DNA of 64,000 nt from Henriciella sp. AS95 (GCF_038900055.1 NZ_JBBMQM010000001.1:868001-932000), one strand, 5' to 3'; positions 25,686 through 34,084 are shown, counted from the first letter of the stretch. Numbers and translations: made by a program. Notes: generated by a model from the letters alone, not told the origin.

Positions 25686-26238
25686 ACGGGATTAATCTGC
25701 GCTTTGCATAGGCGCGGGCCTCGGCCAGAAATGCATGATCTGAATGCCACCAGCGAAGAAACTCGGCGCCTTCGAACACCTTCCGCCTGATTTGTTCAGG
25801 CGTGTCGCGCCAGTTTTCCAGAACAAATTGTAGCCGCCAGCGAAGAAGCTCCCGGTCACAAAATCCACATTGCTCTATCGATTTCTGGAGATTTTCAGCC
25901 GCTGCCGACGTCAGCTGGCCTGCTTCACGCGTCTGCAGATAAGACAGCCGCGCCAGCGCTGAACTATCGTACGGCGATGCCGACAGGCCGGACTGTAGCA
26001 GCTTGATGGCGAGGCCACGTTCAGCCGCATCATCCGGATCGAGTGTATTGGCGGCCGCAAACATCAGATGCGACGGCCCTTCGCTCTCCAGAAGTTCTGC
26101 TGCATCCGCTGTCGATATGCCATCGGCCGAGATGGCGTTGGCGTGCCTGCCGTCCCGAATTGAGACAACACACACGAACGCTGCGCCGAGCGTCATCGCG
26201 CTCACGGCAATCCGAACAAGCAAGGATGGTAATGTCAC
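25624..26238 (-). CDS. Small membrane-anchored helical protein of the EPS locus, unknown function
   Basis: A 204-residue protein with one N-terminal hydrophobic helix (VRIAVSAMTLGAAFVCVVSI) and a helical body rich in Ala/Leu repeats (LAIKLLQSGLSASPYDSSAL, then ARLSYLQT) that look like one or two TPR-type hairpins. Two cysteines lie close together in EQCGFCDREL. It starts at a GTG with a good GGAGG site. It is read opposite to the glycosyltransferase that ends inside it. A sigma-54-like site precedes it, so it may be an accessory assembly protein; the family is not recognised. Confidence 0.75.
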   Translation of the reverse strand: MTLPSLLVRIAVSAMTLGAAFVCVVSIRDGRHANAISADGISTADAAELLESEGPSHLMFAAANTLDPDDAAERGLAIKLLQSGLSASPYDSSALARLSYLQTREAGQLTSAAAENLQKSIEQCGFCDRELLRWRLQFVLENWRDTPEQIRRKVFEGAEFLRWWHSDHAFLAEARAYAKRRLIPFNQYQRAVGSQIRPHELPDD

Positions 26239-26305
26239 CAGGCCGCCTCCGCTATCGCCTTAACACTTTGTTGTCGCCTCAGCTTCATATTTCAGGAAAG
26301 CGCTG

Positions 26306-26321
26306 TGCAAAGTTGTGACCA
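26306..26321 (-). promoter_or_regulatory. Sigma-54-like promoter upstream of the 26238 gene
   Basis: Minus-strand TGGTCACAACTTTGCA has TGG and TTGCA at the correct spacing; positions 4-7 differ from the consensus. The predicted leader is about 57 bases. Confidence 0.45.
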
Positions 26322-26429
26322 ATACAGCCGAGCACAATTGTGATGTATATTAAGGATAACTCCGAACTATTTTGAACCATGGTTTCGATAGTGCGTTCGG
26401 TTTTATGAAGACTGTGTAGAGAAGTTTCG

Positions 26430-26585
26430 ATGAACCAGAATACCACTATTACAGGACTCGTTTTGTCTGAGGATAACCATGATCCACATGCGAAATGGCC
26501 TCTGTGGCGGACATTTGCATTCTTCATCGTGTTTTGCAGCCTCGCATGGGCTGGCATTTTCATGCTGGTTTCAATGGCTTTTTAG
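26430..26585 (+). CDS. Small single-pass membrane protein (51 residues)
   Basis: An ATG preceded by AGAGAAG opens a 51-residue frame. Residues 1-27 are hydrophilic (MNQNTTITGLVLSEDN, then DPHAKWPLW) and residues 28-51 form one hydrophobic helix with aromatic ends (FAFFIVFCSLAWAGIFML). The sharp polar/apolar split and the arginine just before the helix are typical of real small membrane proteins, with the N-terminus probably in the cytoplasm. It is followed by the sigma-54-like promoter of the phosphatase gene. Function unknown; its position suggests an EPS accessory. Confidence 0.6.
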   Translation: MNQNTTITGLVLSEDNHDPHAKWPLWRTFAFFIVFCSLAWAGIFMLVSMAF

Positions 26586-26621
26586 AAGTCTAAATTATTC
26601 CACAATCGACTATAATGGTAC

Positions 26622-26637
26622 TGGCGAGATAATTGCT
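26622..26637 (+). promoter_or_regulatory. Sigma-54-like promoter upstream of the phosphatase/export operon
   Basis: TGGCGAGATAATTGCT differs from TGGCACG-N4-TTGCW at only two fixed positions. It would drive the phosphatase and the export lipoprotein gene with a leader of about 43 bases. Confidence 0.65.
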
Positions 26638-26690
26638 TTATAGTAATTGTAAGCCGTTAATACACGTTGGCGGCGTCCAGGGGGACACGA

Positions 26691-27629
26691 TTGACTCGCC
26701 AGGCGATTGTAAAATCCATTGCGTCAACTTGGCGTGCTCTGAAGGCACGCGCAAGTAACGCTGTTGCCTTGCCGAAAAGGGACAGTGCAGGATTTTTCAG
26801 TCGTGTGGGCGCAGCCATCTCACGCGTCCTTCCTTTCAGTTTTACCCAAACCGAAGAGACCCAAAATCAGAGCCAAGGTTCTGGTCCAGCCGCGCCAGCC
26901 GTGGCTGGATCCCCCGATGCGACAGTCCCCGACGGCCTGGTGGTCTATGCCGTTGGTGACATTCACGGGCGGTGCGATCTGCTCAAAAACCTTGTTGAGA
27001 GGTTGGACGAGGATGCCCCGTCGAGTGATGAGCGGCATCTGGTTTTCCTCGGTGATTACATAGACCGCGGACTCCAGTCGCGGCAGGTCATCGAGTTGCT
27101 CCTTGAACTGAGTGAGCGCTGGCCGAACACGACGTTTCTCAAGGGCAATCACGAAGAAGCCTTGCTGAACTTTTTGGAAAAGCCTGAGTATGGCCCAAAC
27201 TGGGCCACTTACGGTGGTCGAGAAACTCTTGTGTCATATGGCGTTCGACCGCCCCGCAGCTTCACGATGAACGAAGAGTGGCGCATCGCGCATGATCAGT
27301 TCATCGAGAAATTTCCGCAGGACCATCTGCACTTTTTCAGAACGCTGGATGTTTCAAAACGGATCGGCGGATACGGTTTTGTCCATGCCGGGGTGAAACC
27401 TGGGCGCCCATTCGAAGAGCAATCCGAAAACGACATGCTTTGGATACGAGACGAGTTTCTTTCGGCAACCAGCCGAGAGGATTTGGTCGTGGTGCACGGG
27501 CATACGCCTGTGGATCAGGCGTACAGCGACAGCCGCCGGATAAATATCGATACCGGCGCTTATTTTTCTGGCCGGTTAACTGCTGTGCGGTTAGAGGGCG
27601 ATACAATGAGATACATTTCAACCCGCTAG
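26691..27629 (+). CDS. Serine/threonine-type protein phosphatase (PPP/calcineurin-like metallophosphatase)
   Basis: A 312-residue protein. After a basic, low-complexity head of about 85 residues, the PPP signature motifs come in order: VVYAVGDIHGRCDLL, FLGDYIDRG, TTFLKGNHEEALL, FVHAGVKPGRP and VVVHGHTP, which together bind the two metals and phosphate. The TTG at 26691 is chosen because it follows GGGGGACACGA, the leader seen before other EPS genes. It is 13 bases upstream of the export lipoprotein gene and in the same transcription unit. It is a candidate for removing phosphate from the tyrosine autokinase encoded at 30196. Confidence 0.88.
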   Translation: MTRQAIVKSIASTWRALKARASNAVALPKRDSAGFFSRVGAAISRVLPFSFTQTEETQNQSQGSGPAAPAVAGSPDATVPDGLVVYAVGDIHGRCDLLKNLVERLDEDAPSSDERHLVFLGDYIDRGLQSRQVIELLLELSERWPNTTFLKGNHEEALLNFLEKPEYGPNWATYGGRETLVSYGVRPPRSFTMNEEWRIAHDQFIEKFPQDHLHFFRTLDVSKRIGGYGFVHAGVKPGRPFEEQSENDMLWIRDEFLSATSREDLVVVHGHTPVDQAYSDSRRINIDTGAYFSGRLTAVRLEGDTMRYISTR

Positions 27630-27642
27630 GGAAGGGACACAC

Positions 27643-28230
27643 ATGCCGAAGCTTTCAGTTCAGATCTTTCTCGGTGCCTTGCTCTGCTGGGTCTTGGCCG
27701 CCTGCCAGGCTGCACCGATCATTTCGCAGCAGCAGGCCCCTGCAGAGGGGACGATCGCCGAACGTGCGGCGAGTGAATACACGCTTGGGCCAGCGGATAA
27801 AATGCGCGTCACGGTCTTCAATGAGCCAGAACTTTCGGGCGAATTTGTCGTCGATGGGCAGGGTTATGTGTCGATGCCGCTCATTGGTGAGGTAGACGTG
27901 AACGGGTTGACCGTTCGGCAGTTCCAGCGCCTGACCGAACAGAAGCTGGCAGAGGGTTTCCTGCGTGAACCACGGGTGAGCGCTGAGGTCACGAATTACC
28001 GCCCATACTACATCCTCGGCGAGATCGCGCGCCCTGGTGAGTATCCTTATACCAACGGACTGACTGTGATGAACGCGATCGCGACGGCGGAAGGATTTAC
28101 GTACCGTGCGAACCGGAAAGTCATCATGATCAAGGGCGTTGACGACAATCAAGAGTTCAGGATCGAACTTACGCCAACGACCAAAGTACAGCCGGGTGAT
28201 ACTATCCGGGTGGTTGAGCGCTTTTTCTGA
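27643..28230 (+). CDS. Polysaccharide export lipoprotein (Wza/OPX family)
   Basis: A 195-residue lipoprotein (LLCWVLAACQ). The poly_export domain reads YTLGPADKMRVTVFNEPELS followed by GEFVVDGQGYVSMPLIGEVD, and a SLBB-type segment follows (YYILGEIARPGEYPYTNGLT). It is shorter than full Wza because it lacks the C-terminal outer-membrane helix; the barrel protein at 28888 may supply the outer-membrane channel, as in other synthesis loci with short OPX proteins. The ATG is preceded by GGGACACAC. Confidence 0.92.
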   Translation: MPKLSVQIFLGALLCWVLAACQAAPIISQQQAPAEGTIAERAASEYTLGPADKMRVTVFNEPELSGEFVVDGQGYVSMPLIGEVDVNGLTVRQFQRLTEQKLAEGFLREPRVSAEVTNYRPYYILGEIARPGEYPYTNGLTVMNAIATAEGFTYRANRKVIMIKGVDDNQEFRIELTPTTKVQPGDTIRVVERFF

Positions 28231-28249
28231 GCTTTTTCTGAAAAAGCGC
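28218..28249 (+). terminator. Hairpin at the end of the export lipoprotein gene
   Basis: GCGCTTTTTC (28218-28227) pairs with GAAAAAGCGC (28240-28249); the loop contains the stop codon. The left arm and loop carry a GCTTTTTCTGA direct repeat. No T run follows, so it may be a terminator or an mRNA-end stabiliser. Confidence 0.5.
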
Positions 28250-28310
28250 GTGCATTGGCGGCTTTGTTAAGCTATCGTAATGTTAGCTTTTAAAGCTACG
28301 GGGACAAAAA

Positions 28311-28787
28311 ATGAAACTTCACCTTGCCTTGGCAGGTGTGCTCGCAGGCGCACTGGCCAGTCCGGCGGCAATGGCCGCCAATGATGACATCACGAATGCG
28401 GAGCTCTACGCGTCGCTTATTGCGAGTCATTTCGAGTGCGATGCGCTGGTTCCAGCCGCACAACAAGTCGAATCCAGTTTTGCCAATTGGGAAGCAGTCG
28501 ACCGCGACGAGATCGTGGATGCCTTCACCCTGCTGGCGCAACCTGAGCATGGTGCCTGCGGCTCTCTGATGGCGTACGCGTCCTTCATGTCGAGCCTGGC
28601 CTCATCCAGTCCACAAGTGTTCGACGCTGAGCTGCACCTGTTGAAGCCACATGCTTCCAACGGTTCAGGACCCGGAAAAAATGGCGTGAAGTCTGAGGCC
28701 GGAAACGGTGACTTCAGCAACTTCACCCAGTCTGGTAGCGCGCCACTGGCTGGTTCGGACGACAATACATCCGACTACCGAAATTAA
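28311..28787 (+). CDS. Small exported protein of the EPS locus, unknown function
   Basis: A 158-residue protein with a clear signal peptide (LALAGVLAGALASPAAMA). The mature part is helical with two cysteines (SHFECDALVP and HGACGSLM) that could form one disulfide. The last third is glycine/serine/asparagine-rich and looks disordered (ASNGSGPGKNGVKSEAGNGD). The ATG is preceded by CGGGGACAAAAA. A sigma-70-like pair (TTGGCG, 17 bases, TAATGT) lies about 55 bases upstream. It sits between the export lipoprotein and the outer-membrane barrel; I do not recognise a family. Confidence 0.75.
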   Translation: MKLHLALAGVLAGALASPAAMAANDDITNAELYASLIASHFECDALVPAAQQVESSFANWEAVDRDEIVDAFTLLAQPEHGACGSLMAYASFMSSLASSSPQVFDAELHLLKPHASNGSGPGKNGVKSEAGNGDFSNFTQSGSAPLAGSDDNTSDYRN

Positions 28788-28835
28788 TTCGACAATCGAC
28801 GTTAACTCCAAATTTGTCTGGTTCGGCGTTTAATT

Positions 28836-28851
28836 CGGCACCGACCTTGCT
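28836..28851 (+). promoter_or_regulatory. Sigma-54-like promoter upstream of the barrel/autokinase operon
   Basis: CGGCACCGACCTTGCT matches the -24 GGCAC and -12 TTGCT elements at the exact spacing. It would serve the outer-membrane barrel gene and the Wzc-like gene with a leader of about 26 bases. Confidence 0.7.
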
Positions 28852-28887
28852 TTGGCACAGACAAGGTTTCTTGATGGGGACATTGTA

Positions 28888-30147
28888 GTGGCAAGTAAAG
28901 TATCTACCAAAATCGCACTTCTCGCCGGCGTTGCGGCAGTTTCAGCTGGATATGCGAGTGCGCAAGCGAGCTTTTACGAGCGAAACCGATACGTATCGGT
29001 GACCGAACGGGCACAGCCAGAATACGATTCTGTGCCAATTCGGCTCGGCGCGTTCGAAGCGCGTCCAGCCGTCTATGTCGGCGCCGGTTACCGGACCAAC
29101 CTGTTTGCGTCATCGACAAACGAGACGGAAGACAGCTACTTGCTGCTGCGTCCGACGGTGAACCTGCAGTCTACCTGGTCGCGCCACTCGCTGGCAGTTT
29201 CGCTGTCTTCGGAGACGACCGAGTACAATGACACCAGTTCGGAATCGTCGACGGACCTGCGCGGTCGCATTTCAGGTCGGGTTGATGCATCGTCAACAGC
29301 CAGCCTTGTCGGCAATGTCATCGCTGAAAACATTCACGAGCCACGCTCATCGGTGGCAAGCAACCCTGCTGCCGTGGAGCCAGTCGAGTATTCTCGCCTG
29401 GGCGGTGAAGTTGGGGCGGACTATGTCGCTGGCCGGGTCAAGATCCGTGGACGCCTGTCGTCAGAGAGCTTCGATTATGAAGATGTCCGTCTGAATGCTG
29501 GCCCTATGCTCGATCAGGATTTCAGAGACCGTGACGAAACATCTGCCAATGTTCGCGTCGCCTATGCACCGCAACGTGACTGGGCGGTCTTCGTGGAAGG
29601 CATTGTGACCGAGCGTGATTATGACGCTCCTGTTGCGCCAAGCACACTCAATCGCGACTCGCAGGATACGGTCATTCGTGTCGGTTCTGACTTCGAGCTT
29701 CCATTCCTGGTGCGCGGCGACGTTGCTGTCGGTTACTTCCAGACCGAATTCGATGATTCAGCCTTCGGCGATATTGACGGCCTGTCCGTTGCCGCCAATG
29801 CGAGCTGGTTTGTCACGCAGCTGACGACGGTCACCGGTTCTGCCTCTCGCAGCGTCGTTGACCCTGGCCTGCAAACAGCGGCTGGCGCGACCCAGACAGA
29901 TGTTTCAGTCCGTGTTGATCACGAGTTGCGTCGCAACTGGCTCATCAATGCCACCCTCGGCATGTCTGACTATGACTATGAAAATATCAATCGCACGGAC
30001 GAGCGCATCCGCGTTCGTCTGGGAACTGAGTGGAAACTGAATCGCAATGCCTCGCTGAATGCGAGCTACGATTATTTCGATCAGGACTCGAACCAGCAAC
30101 CATTCAGCGAAAACAGGGTCCTGGTCGGCGTTACGCTTCGTCCGTAA
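28888..30147 (+). CDS. Outer-membrane beta-barrel protein of the EPS locus
   Basis: A 419-residue protein from a GTG at 28888 (after GATGGGGACATTGTA), with a signal peptide (KIALLAGVAAVSAGYASAQA). The mature chain is a series of amphipathic strands with alternating aromatic residues (AVYVGAGYRTNLFAS, then RPTVNLQSTWSRHSLAVSLS), ending in a strand that closes with NRVLVGVTLRP. It matches the outer-membrane barrel proteins encoded next to short OPX proteins and Wzc in exopolysaccharide loci, and probably forms the export pore. It is followed 48 bases later by the Wzc-like gene. Confidence 0.82.
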   Translation: MASKVSTKIALLAGVAAVSAGYASAQASFYERNRYVSVTERAQPEYDSVPIRLGAFEARPAVYVGAGYRTNLFASSTNETEDSYLLLRPTVNLQSTWSRHSLAVSLSSETTEYNDTSSESSTDLRGRISGRVDASSTASLVGNVIAENIHEPRSSVASNPAAVEPVEYSRLGGEVGADYVAGRVKIRGRLSSESFDYEDVRLNAGPMLDQDFRDRDETSANVRVAYAPQRDWAVFVEGIVTERDYDAPVAPSTLNRDSQDTVIRVGSDFELPFLVRGDVAVGYFQTEFDDSAFGDIDGLSVAANASWFVTQLTTVTGSASRSVVDPGLQTAAGATQTDVSVRVDHELRRNWLINATLGMSDYDYENINRTDERIRVRLGTEWKLNRNASLNASYDYFDQDSNQQPFSENRVLVGVTLRP

Positions 30148-30195
30148 CGCAAGCCAGACCGCTGCACGATACGGCGACCTAGAGGGACAAAGAAA

Positions 30196-32439
30196 TTGAA
30201 CAGCCAGGCACCGATAGACCAGCGAAATTCCAAAATGGTCCCATATACTCAGGGTTACGGGCAGGTCGATGACCGGATTTCCGATCCGAAGCAAGCACTG
30301 CGCGCGCTCCGACGCCGGTTGATGCTGTTTCTGTTCGTCATCCTGACGACGTTTATTGCGGTCGCCGTTTTCACGTTTCAGGCGACGCCGGTCTATACGA
30401 CCAGCGCGTCGGTCATCATGGATTCGCGGGACAAGACGGTCATCGACATCGGATCGGTTCTGTCCGGCTTGCCGCCTGAATCCTCGGTGGTGGACACAGA
30501 GGTCCAGATCATCCGGTCACGTTCGCTCGCCGAGAAAGTCGTGCGCCAGCTGAACCTCACCGAAGTGCAGGAATTCAATCCGTTTCTTCAGGAGCCAGGC
30601 TTTACCGCCAAGGCAAAGACCTGGGTCCAGGGGTTGCTGGGCGGCTCTGCCGATACAGCGGGCGAGACTGCCGCTGTTCCTGCCGACTATGAAGAAATCG
30701 AAATGGAACTCGTCGTTTCGGCGCTGCTGAGCAAAACTGCTGCGCGCCGAATTGCAACGACATATGGAATCGAAATCTCAGCGCGCAGCCAGGATCCTGA
30801 ATTGGCCGCTGAAATCGCGAACAAGATTGTTGACCAGTATCTCGTCGAGCAGCTCGACGCGAAGTTCGATGCGACACGCCGGGCCAATGCGTGGCTTGAA
30901 GAGCGTCTCTCTGAACTGCGCGAAGAAGTGAACACGGCCGAGAACGCCGTCGAGGAATATCGCGCGTCTTCCGGACTGATGTCGGCTGGCTCCACCACGC
31001 TTAATCAGCAGCAAATGGGCGATCTGAACGCCCAGCTCATTCTGCGCCGTGCCGAACTCGCTGAGGCGGAAGCGCGTTTGTCGACAGTCCGTGAACTGGC
31101 GACACGCGGCGTTTCGGCAGAGGTCAGCGGTGAAGCGCTCAACTCGCCCGTCATTTCCGAGCTGCGTCGCCAGCAGGCCGAAATCCTGCGTGAGCGGGCC
31201 GATCTGCAGAACCGCTATGGTCCGCTGCATCCGGACATTCAGCGCATCAACAATGAAGAAGCGAACATCCAGTCACAGATCACAACAGAGCTTCAGCGGA
31301 TCGTGACGAATCTTGAGGGTGACGTTTCCATCGCTCGCCAACGCGTCAACAGCCTGCAGTCCAATCTCGGCCAGATCCGCAACACAGTGAACCAGAACAA
31401 TCAGGCCAGCGTCCGCCTGCGTGAGCTTGAGCGGTCGGCGGAAGCCTCCCGTTCAATCTATGAGGCGTTTCTTGCCCGGTTCAAACAGACCAATGAGTCC
31501 GAAGGGCTCGCCGAAGCCGATGCCCGGCTGCTGTCGTCTGCGCCGGTGCCGCGTGGTCCGTCTTTCCCGAAAACCGGTCTTAACCTGGTGATCGGCCTCG
31601 CGCTTGGCCTCATGCTGGGTGTGGGTGCAGTGGTTGCCGCTGAGGCGCTGAATAGTCAGATCAGCACAGGCGAAGAGATCGAAGAGAGCTTCCATGTGCC
31701 ATTCCTGGGCAACTTCCCTCGGCTGGTCGGTAATGAGAAGAAGGATCCGCGTCGCTACCTGATTAATAATCCGACCTCGGCCTATGCGGAGAGTTTCCGG
31801 AACCTGCGCGCGTCGATCATGTTCGCAGACCTCGACAATGACATGAAGACGGTCGCGATCACGTCATCACAACCTGATGAAGGTAAGACGACGCTGACAC
31901 ATGGCCTCGGCATCATGTCCGCAATGTCCGGTACAAAAACGCTGATCGTGGACGGTGACTTCCGCCGCAAGCGCCTGTCTGAAACGGTGCTCAAGGATCC
32001 GGCTGAAAAAGGTTTCCTTGAGTGTCTCTTCGGCGAGTGCACCATCGAAGAAGCCATCACGACGGATGAAGAGACCGGGCTTGATATCCTGCCTCTGACG
32101 CCAGACCGCCATACGCCGCGGGATGTGTTTGGGTCGCGGACCTTCGACAATCTGATGGAGCAGCTCGAGGAGCGCTACGATCTCATCCTGATCGATACCG
32201 GCCCACTCCTTCTGCTCGCAGAAACGCGTATCATCACCAGTAAGGTTGACCAGGTCGTTGTGATCTCGCGCTGGCTGAAGACCAACCGGGCCGCGCTCAA
32301 ACAGGCGCTGTCGCTGCTGCGGGACTTCCGCGCCCAGGTTGCCGGTGTTGCAATCAACCGCGTCGATACGAACCGCTATCATCGCCAGGGCTACGGTCAT
32401 TCAGGCTACAAGTCGTACGCCAAGTACTACACCAACTAA
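30196..32439 (+). CDS. Wzc-like polysaccharide co-polymerase with tyrosine autokinase domain
   Basis: A 747-residue protein with an N-terminal Wzz part (first membrane helix FLFVILTTFIAVAVFTF, long coiled coil about residues 230-410, second helix LNLVIGLALGLMLGVGAVVA) and a C-terminal BY-kinase. The kinase has Walker A SSQPDEGKTTLTHG (about 557-570), Walker A' TLIVDGDFRRKR and Walker B YDLILIDTGP. The last 20 residues contain six tyrosines, the phosphorylation cluster that controls oligomerisation and chain length. The start is a TTG preceded by AGGGACAAAGAAA. It controls polymerisation and export with the OPX lipoprotein. Confidence 0.93.
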   Translation: MNSQAPIDQRNSKMVPYTQGYGQVDDRISDPKQALRALRRRLMLFLFVILTTFIAVAVFTFQATPVYTTSASVIMDSRDKTVIDIGSVLSGLPPESSVVDTEVQIIRSRSLAEKVVRQLNLTEVQEFNPFLQEPGFTAKAKTWVQGLLGGSADTAGETAAVPADYEEIEMELVVSALLSKTAARRIATTYGIEISARSQDPELAAEIANKIVDQYLVEQLDAKFDATRRANAWLEERLSELREEVNTAENAVEEYRASSGLMSAGSTTLNQQQMGDLNAQLILRRAELAEAEARLSTVRELATRGVSAEVSGEALNSPVISELRRQQAEILRERADLQNRYGPLHPDIQRINNEEANIQSQITTELQRIVTNLEGDVSIARQRVNSLQSNLGQIRNTVNQNNQASVRLRELERSAEASRSIYEAFLARFKQTNESEGLAEADARLLSSAPVPRGPSFPKTGLNLVIGLALGLMLGVGAVVAAEALNSQISTGEEIEESFHVPFLGNFPRLVGNEKKDPRRYLINNPTSAYAESFRNLRASIMFADLDNDMKTVAITSSQPDEGKTTLTHGLGIMSAMSGTKTLIVDGDFRRKRLSETVLKDPAEKGFLECLFGECTIEEAITTDEETGLDILPLTPDRHTPRDVFGSRTFDNLMEQLEERYDLILIDTGPLLLLAETRIITSKVDQVVVISRWLKTNRAALKQALSLLRDFRAQVAGVAINRVDTNRYHRQGYGHSGYKSYAKYYTN

Positions 32440-32450
32440 GACAGGACAGA

Positions 32451-32475
32451 TGGCGCGCCGAAAACCGGCGCGCCA
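32451..32475. terminator. Hairpin after the autokinase gene
   Basis: TGGCGCGCCG and CGGCGCGCCA form a perfect 10-bp stem with a 5-base A-rich loop. It separates the convergent autokinase gene and the small gene ending at 32487. No long T run is present. Confidence 0.55.
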
Positions 32476-32486
32476 TGCTGTTCAAT

Positions 32487-32711
32487 TCACTGGGTGGGGC
32501 GGCGAGAGGCGAGCCGTAGCTCAGCGCGATGCTGGACCAGCTCGACAACATCCTTCAGCGACTTGCCGCGCATATCACTCGACGTGGCCAAACGAGAGCT
32601 GATGGCCAGCTTCTTCAGTTCAGCAAGTTCGATTGCGCCAAGCGTCTCGCGAACCTTTTCAGGCGTTTCCTTGGCCACAAGGACGACGGGGTTGATGGGC
32701 TGGTCAGTCAT
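32487..32711 (-). CDS. Small cytoplasmic protein coupled to a GT4 gene, unknown function
   Basis: A 74-residue protein starting MTDQPINPVVLVAKETPEKV and predicted to be mostly helical (GAIELAELKKLAISSRLA). It has no signal or membrane segment. Its ATG overlaps the stop codon of the upstream glycosyltransferase gene (ATGA at 32708-32711), so it is translated together with it and may be a partner or regulator of that enzyme. No family recognised. Confidence 0.6.
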   Translation of the reverse strand: MTDQPINPVVLVAKETPEKVRETLGAIELAELKKLAISSRLATSSDMRGKSLKDVVELVQHRAELRLASRRPTQ

Positions 32712-33949
32712 TTTGAGTTGGCGTTGCTCTCATTCAGCTTGTCTTGCATCAAATTGAGAAACTGTTTTGCCCATCCTTCAGGTGAAGTGCAAATGCTGTT
32801 GGCGTGCTTGAATGCGTTCTCGCTTGATGCGCGCACCAGCTCGTCATCGCTTGCCCATTTCTCCAACGTTTCAACCAATGCCGTTGGGCGAGCCGGGTCG
32901 AAGACGGCCCCCATTCCGAGCTGCTCGATTTTCGGCGCGAGTGTGCTGGGTTCAGATAGTAGAACGGGCAGTCCGCTCAGCGCGGCCTCTGCGATCACCA
33001 GTCCATAAGGCTCTCGCCATCGGCCCGGAACGATGAGGGCGCGCGCCTGGCGGACATGGGCGGCAATGGCTTCGCGCTGACAGAAACCGGGGAAGGCGAT
33101 CGCGGGATATTTAGCCTTCAGCTCATCGGCCAGCGGGCCTTCACCGATCATGGTGAGTTTCACGCCCGCTGCATCGGCAGCAGCAGCCGCAATGTCGGCG
33201 CCTTTTTCTGGTGTCAGGCGTCCGATGAACAGGAAGCCCTCATTGGAGGCTGCATCAACCGGTTCATCCAGATAGGCGGTGGCCGGATTGGGAATACTGG
33301 TGAAATCCGGTGCGTCGAACCCCGCTTGCTGCATCACGGTCTTCATCCCCTCATGAAGGCAGACAAAAGTCATCGCCGAACTGGAGAAGTCGGCTTTGCG
33401 CAAGAGAATGGTGTGGCGCGCCATTCGCCAGTACTTGTGAAGGCTGCTGCGCCGGTCGCATTGGCTCAGCCAGCACGCTGTCGACATAGGCTTCAAATTG
33501 CAGGGCTGCCCCGATGGAAAGTGTAGCAACCCGCCATTCGGACAGACATTGAAGAAGTCATGACAGGAGACAACTGTTCTCGCTGCTACCGGCTTGAGTG
33601 CGCTGAATACGCCGGGAGAAAGAATGTGAGACCAGTTGTGCAGGTGATAGGCCGTCGAGGGCGTGTCATTCTGACTGATCCAGTTTGAGACGAATTGCCT
33701 TGCGGCAGCGTTATCGAGACCTGACAGCAGCGCCGCGCGAGCAGATTGGTCGATCTGGCGGTTCTGACCTAAGCCATGTGTCTCGATACCATATTCATCG
33801 AGGCTTCCGTCATCTGGTGCGCCGGTCAGAAACGTGACGTTCAGGCCCAGCTTCCGATATTGGATGGCAGCAAGACGTGCCAATCCGGTCGCGCCGCCGC
33901 GAGCTTCGATACTGTCATGAATGACGACGATGCGCTGAATGCTGCTCAC
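32708..33949 (-). CDS. Glycosyltransferase, GT4 family, paralogue 1
   Basis: A 413-residue GT-B enzyme from the GTG at 33949 (upstream TGGAAAGTGAA). It begins VSSIQRIVVIHDSIEARGGA and has SCHDFFNVCPNGG, CNLKPMSTACWLSQCDRRSS, then the donor-site EGFLFIGRLTPEKGADIAAA and ARALIVPGRWREPYGLVIAE. The protein at 45916 is clearly related over its whole length, including the cysteine-rich HDFFNVCPNG and SQCDRRS motifs. The much longer open frame upstream of 33949 runs through the divergent promoter region and is not part of the gene. Confidence 0.88.
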   Translation of the reverse strand: MSSIQRIVVIHDSIEARGGATGLARLAAIQYRKLGLNVTFLTGAPDDGSLDEYGIETHGLGQNRQIDQSARAALLSGLDNAAARQFVSNWISQNDTPSTAYHLHNWSHILSPGVFSALKPVAARTVVSCHDFFNVCPNGGLLHFPSGQPCNLKPMSTACWLSQCDRRSSLHKYWRMARHTILLRKADFSSSAMTFVCLHEGMKTVMQQAGFDAPDFTSIPNPATAYLDEPVDAASNEGFLFIGRLTPEKGADIAAAAADAAGVKLTMIGEGPLADELKAKYPAIAFPGFCQREAIAAHVRQARALIVPGRWREPYGLVIAEAALSGLPVLLSEPSTLAPKIEQLGMGAVFDPARPTALVETLEKWASDDELVRASSENAFKHANSICTSPEGWAKQFLNLMQDKLNESNANSK

Positions 33950-33981
33950 TTCACTTTCCACCAAGACTCCTGGCCCTTCGC

Positions 33982-33997
33982 TGCAATGTTTGCACCA
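33982..33997 (-). promoter_or_regulatory. Sigma-54-like promoter upstream of GT4 paralogue 1
   Basis: Minus-strand TGGTGCAAACATTGCA has TGG, C at -21 and TTGCA at the correct spacing. It lies back-to-back with the plus-strand site at 34008. Confidence 0.55.
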
Positions 33998-34007
33998 GAA
34001 CGTTGTA

Positions 34008-34023
34008 TGGCAAGTGATTTGCA
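34008..34023 (+). promoter_or_regulatory. Sigma-54-like promoter upstream of the GT2 gene
   Basis: TGGCAAGTGATTTGCA differs from TGGCACG-N4-TTGCW at a single fixed position, the best match in the window. It precedes the ATG at 34085 by about 60 bases. Confidence 0.72.
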
Positions 34024-34084
34024 TGGGCTGGCGAAAATCGGCTTGCAGTAGTAGTTTCCGTCCGGGGACAACAGGGACATTAAC

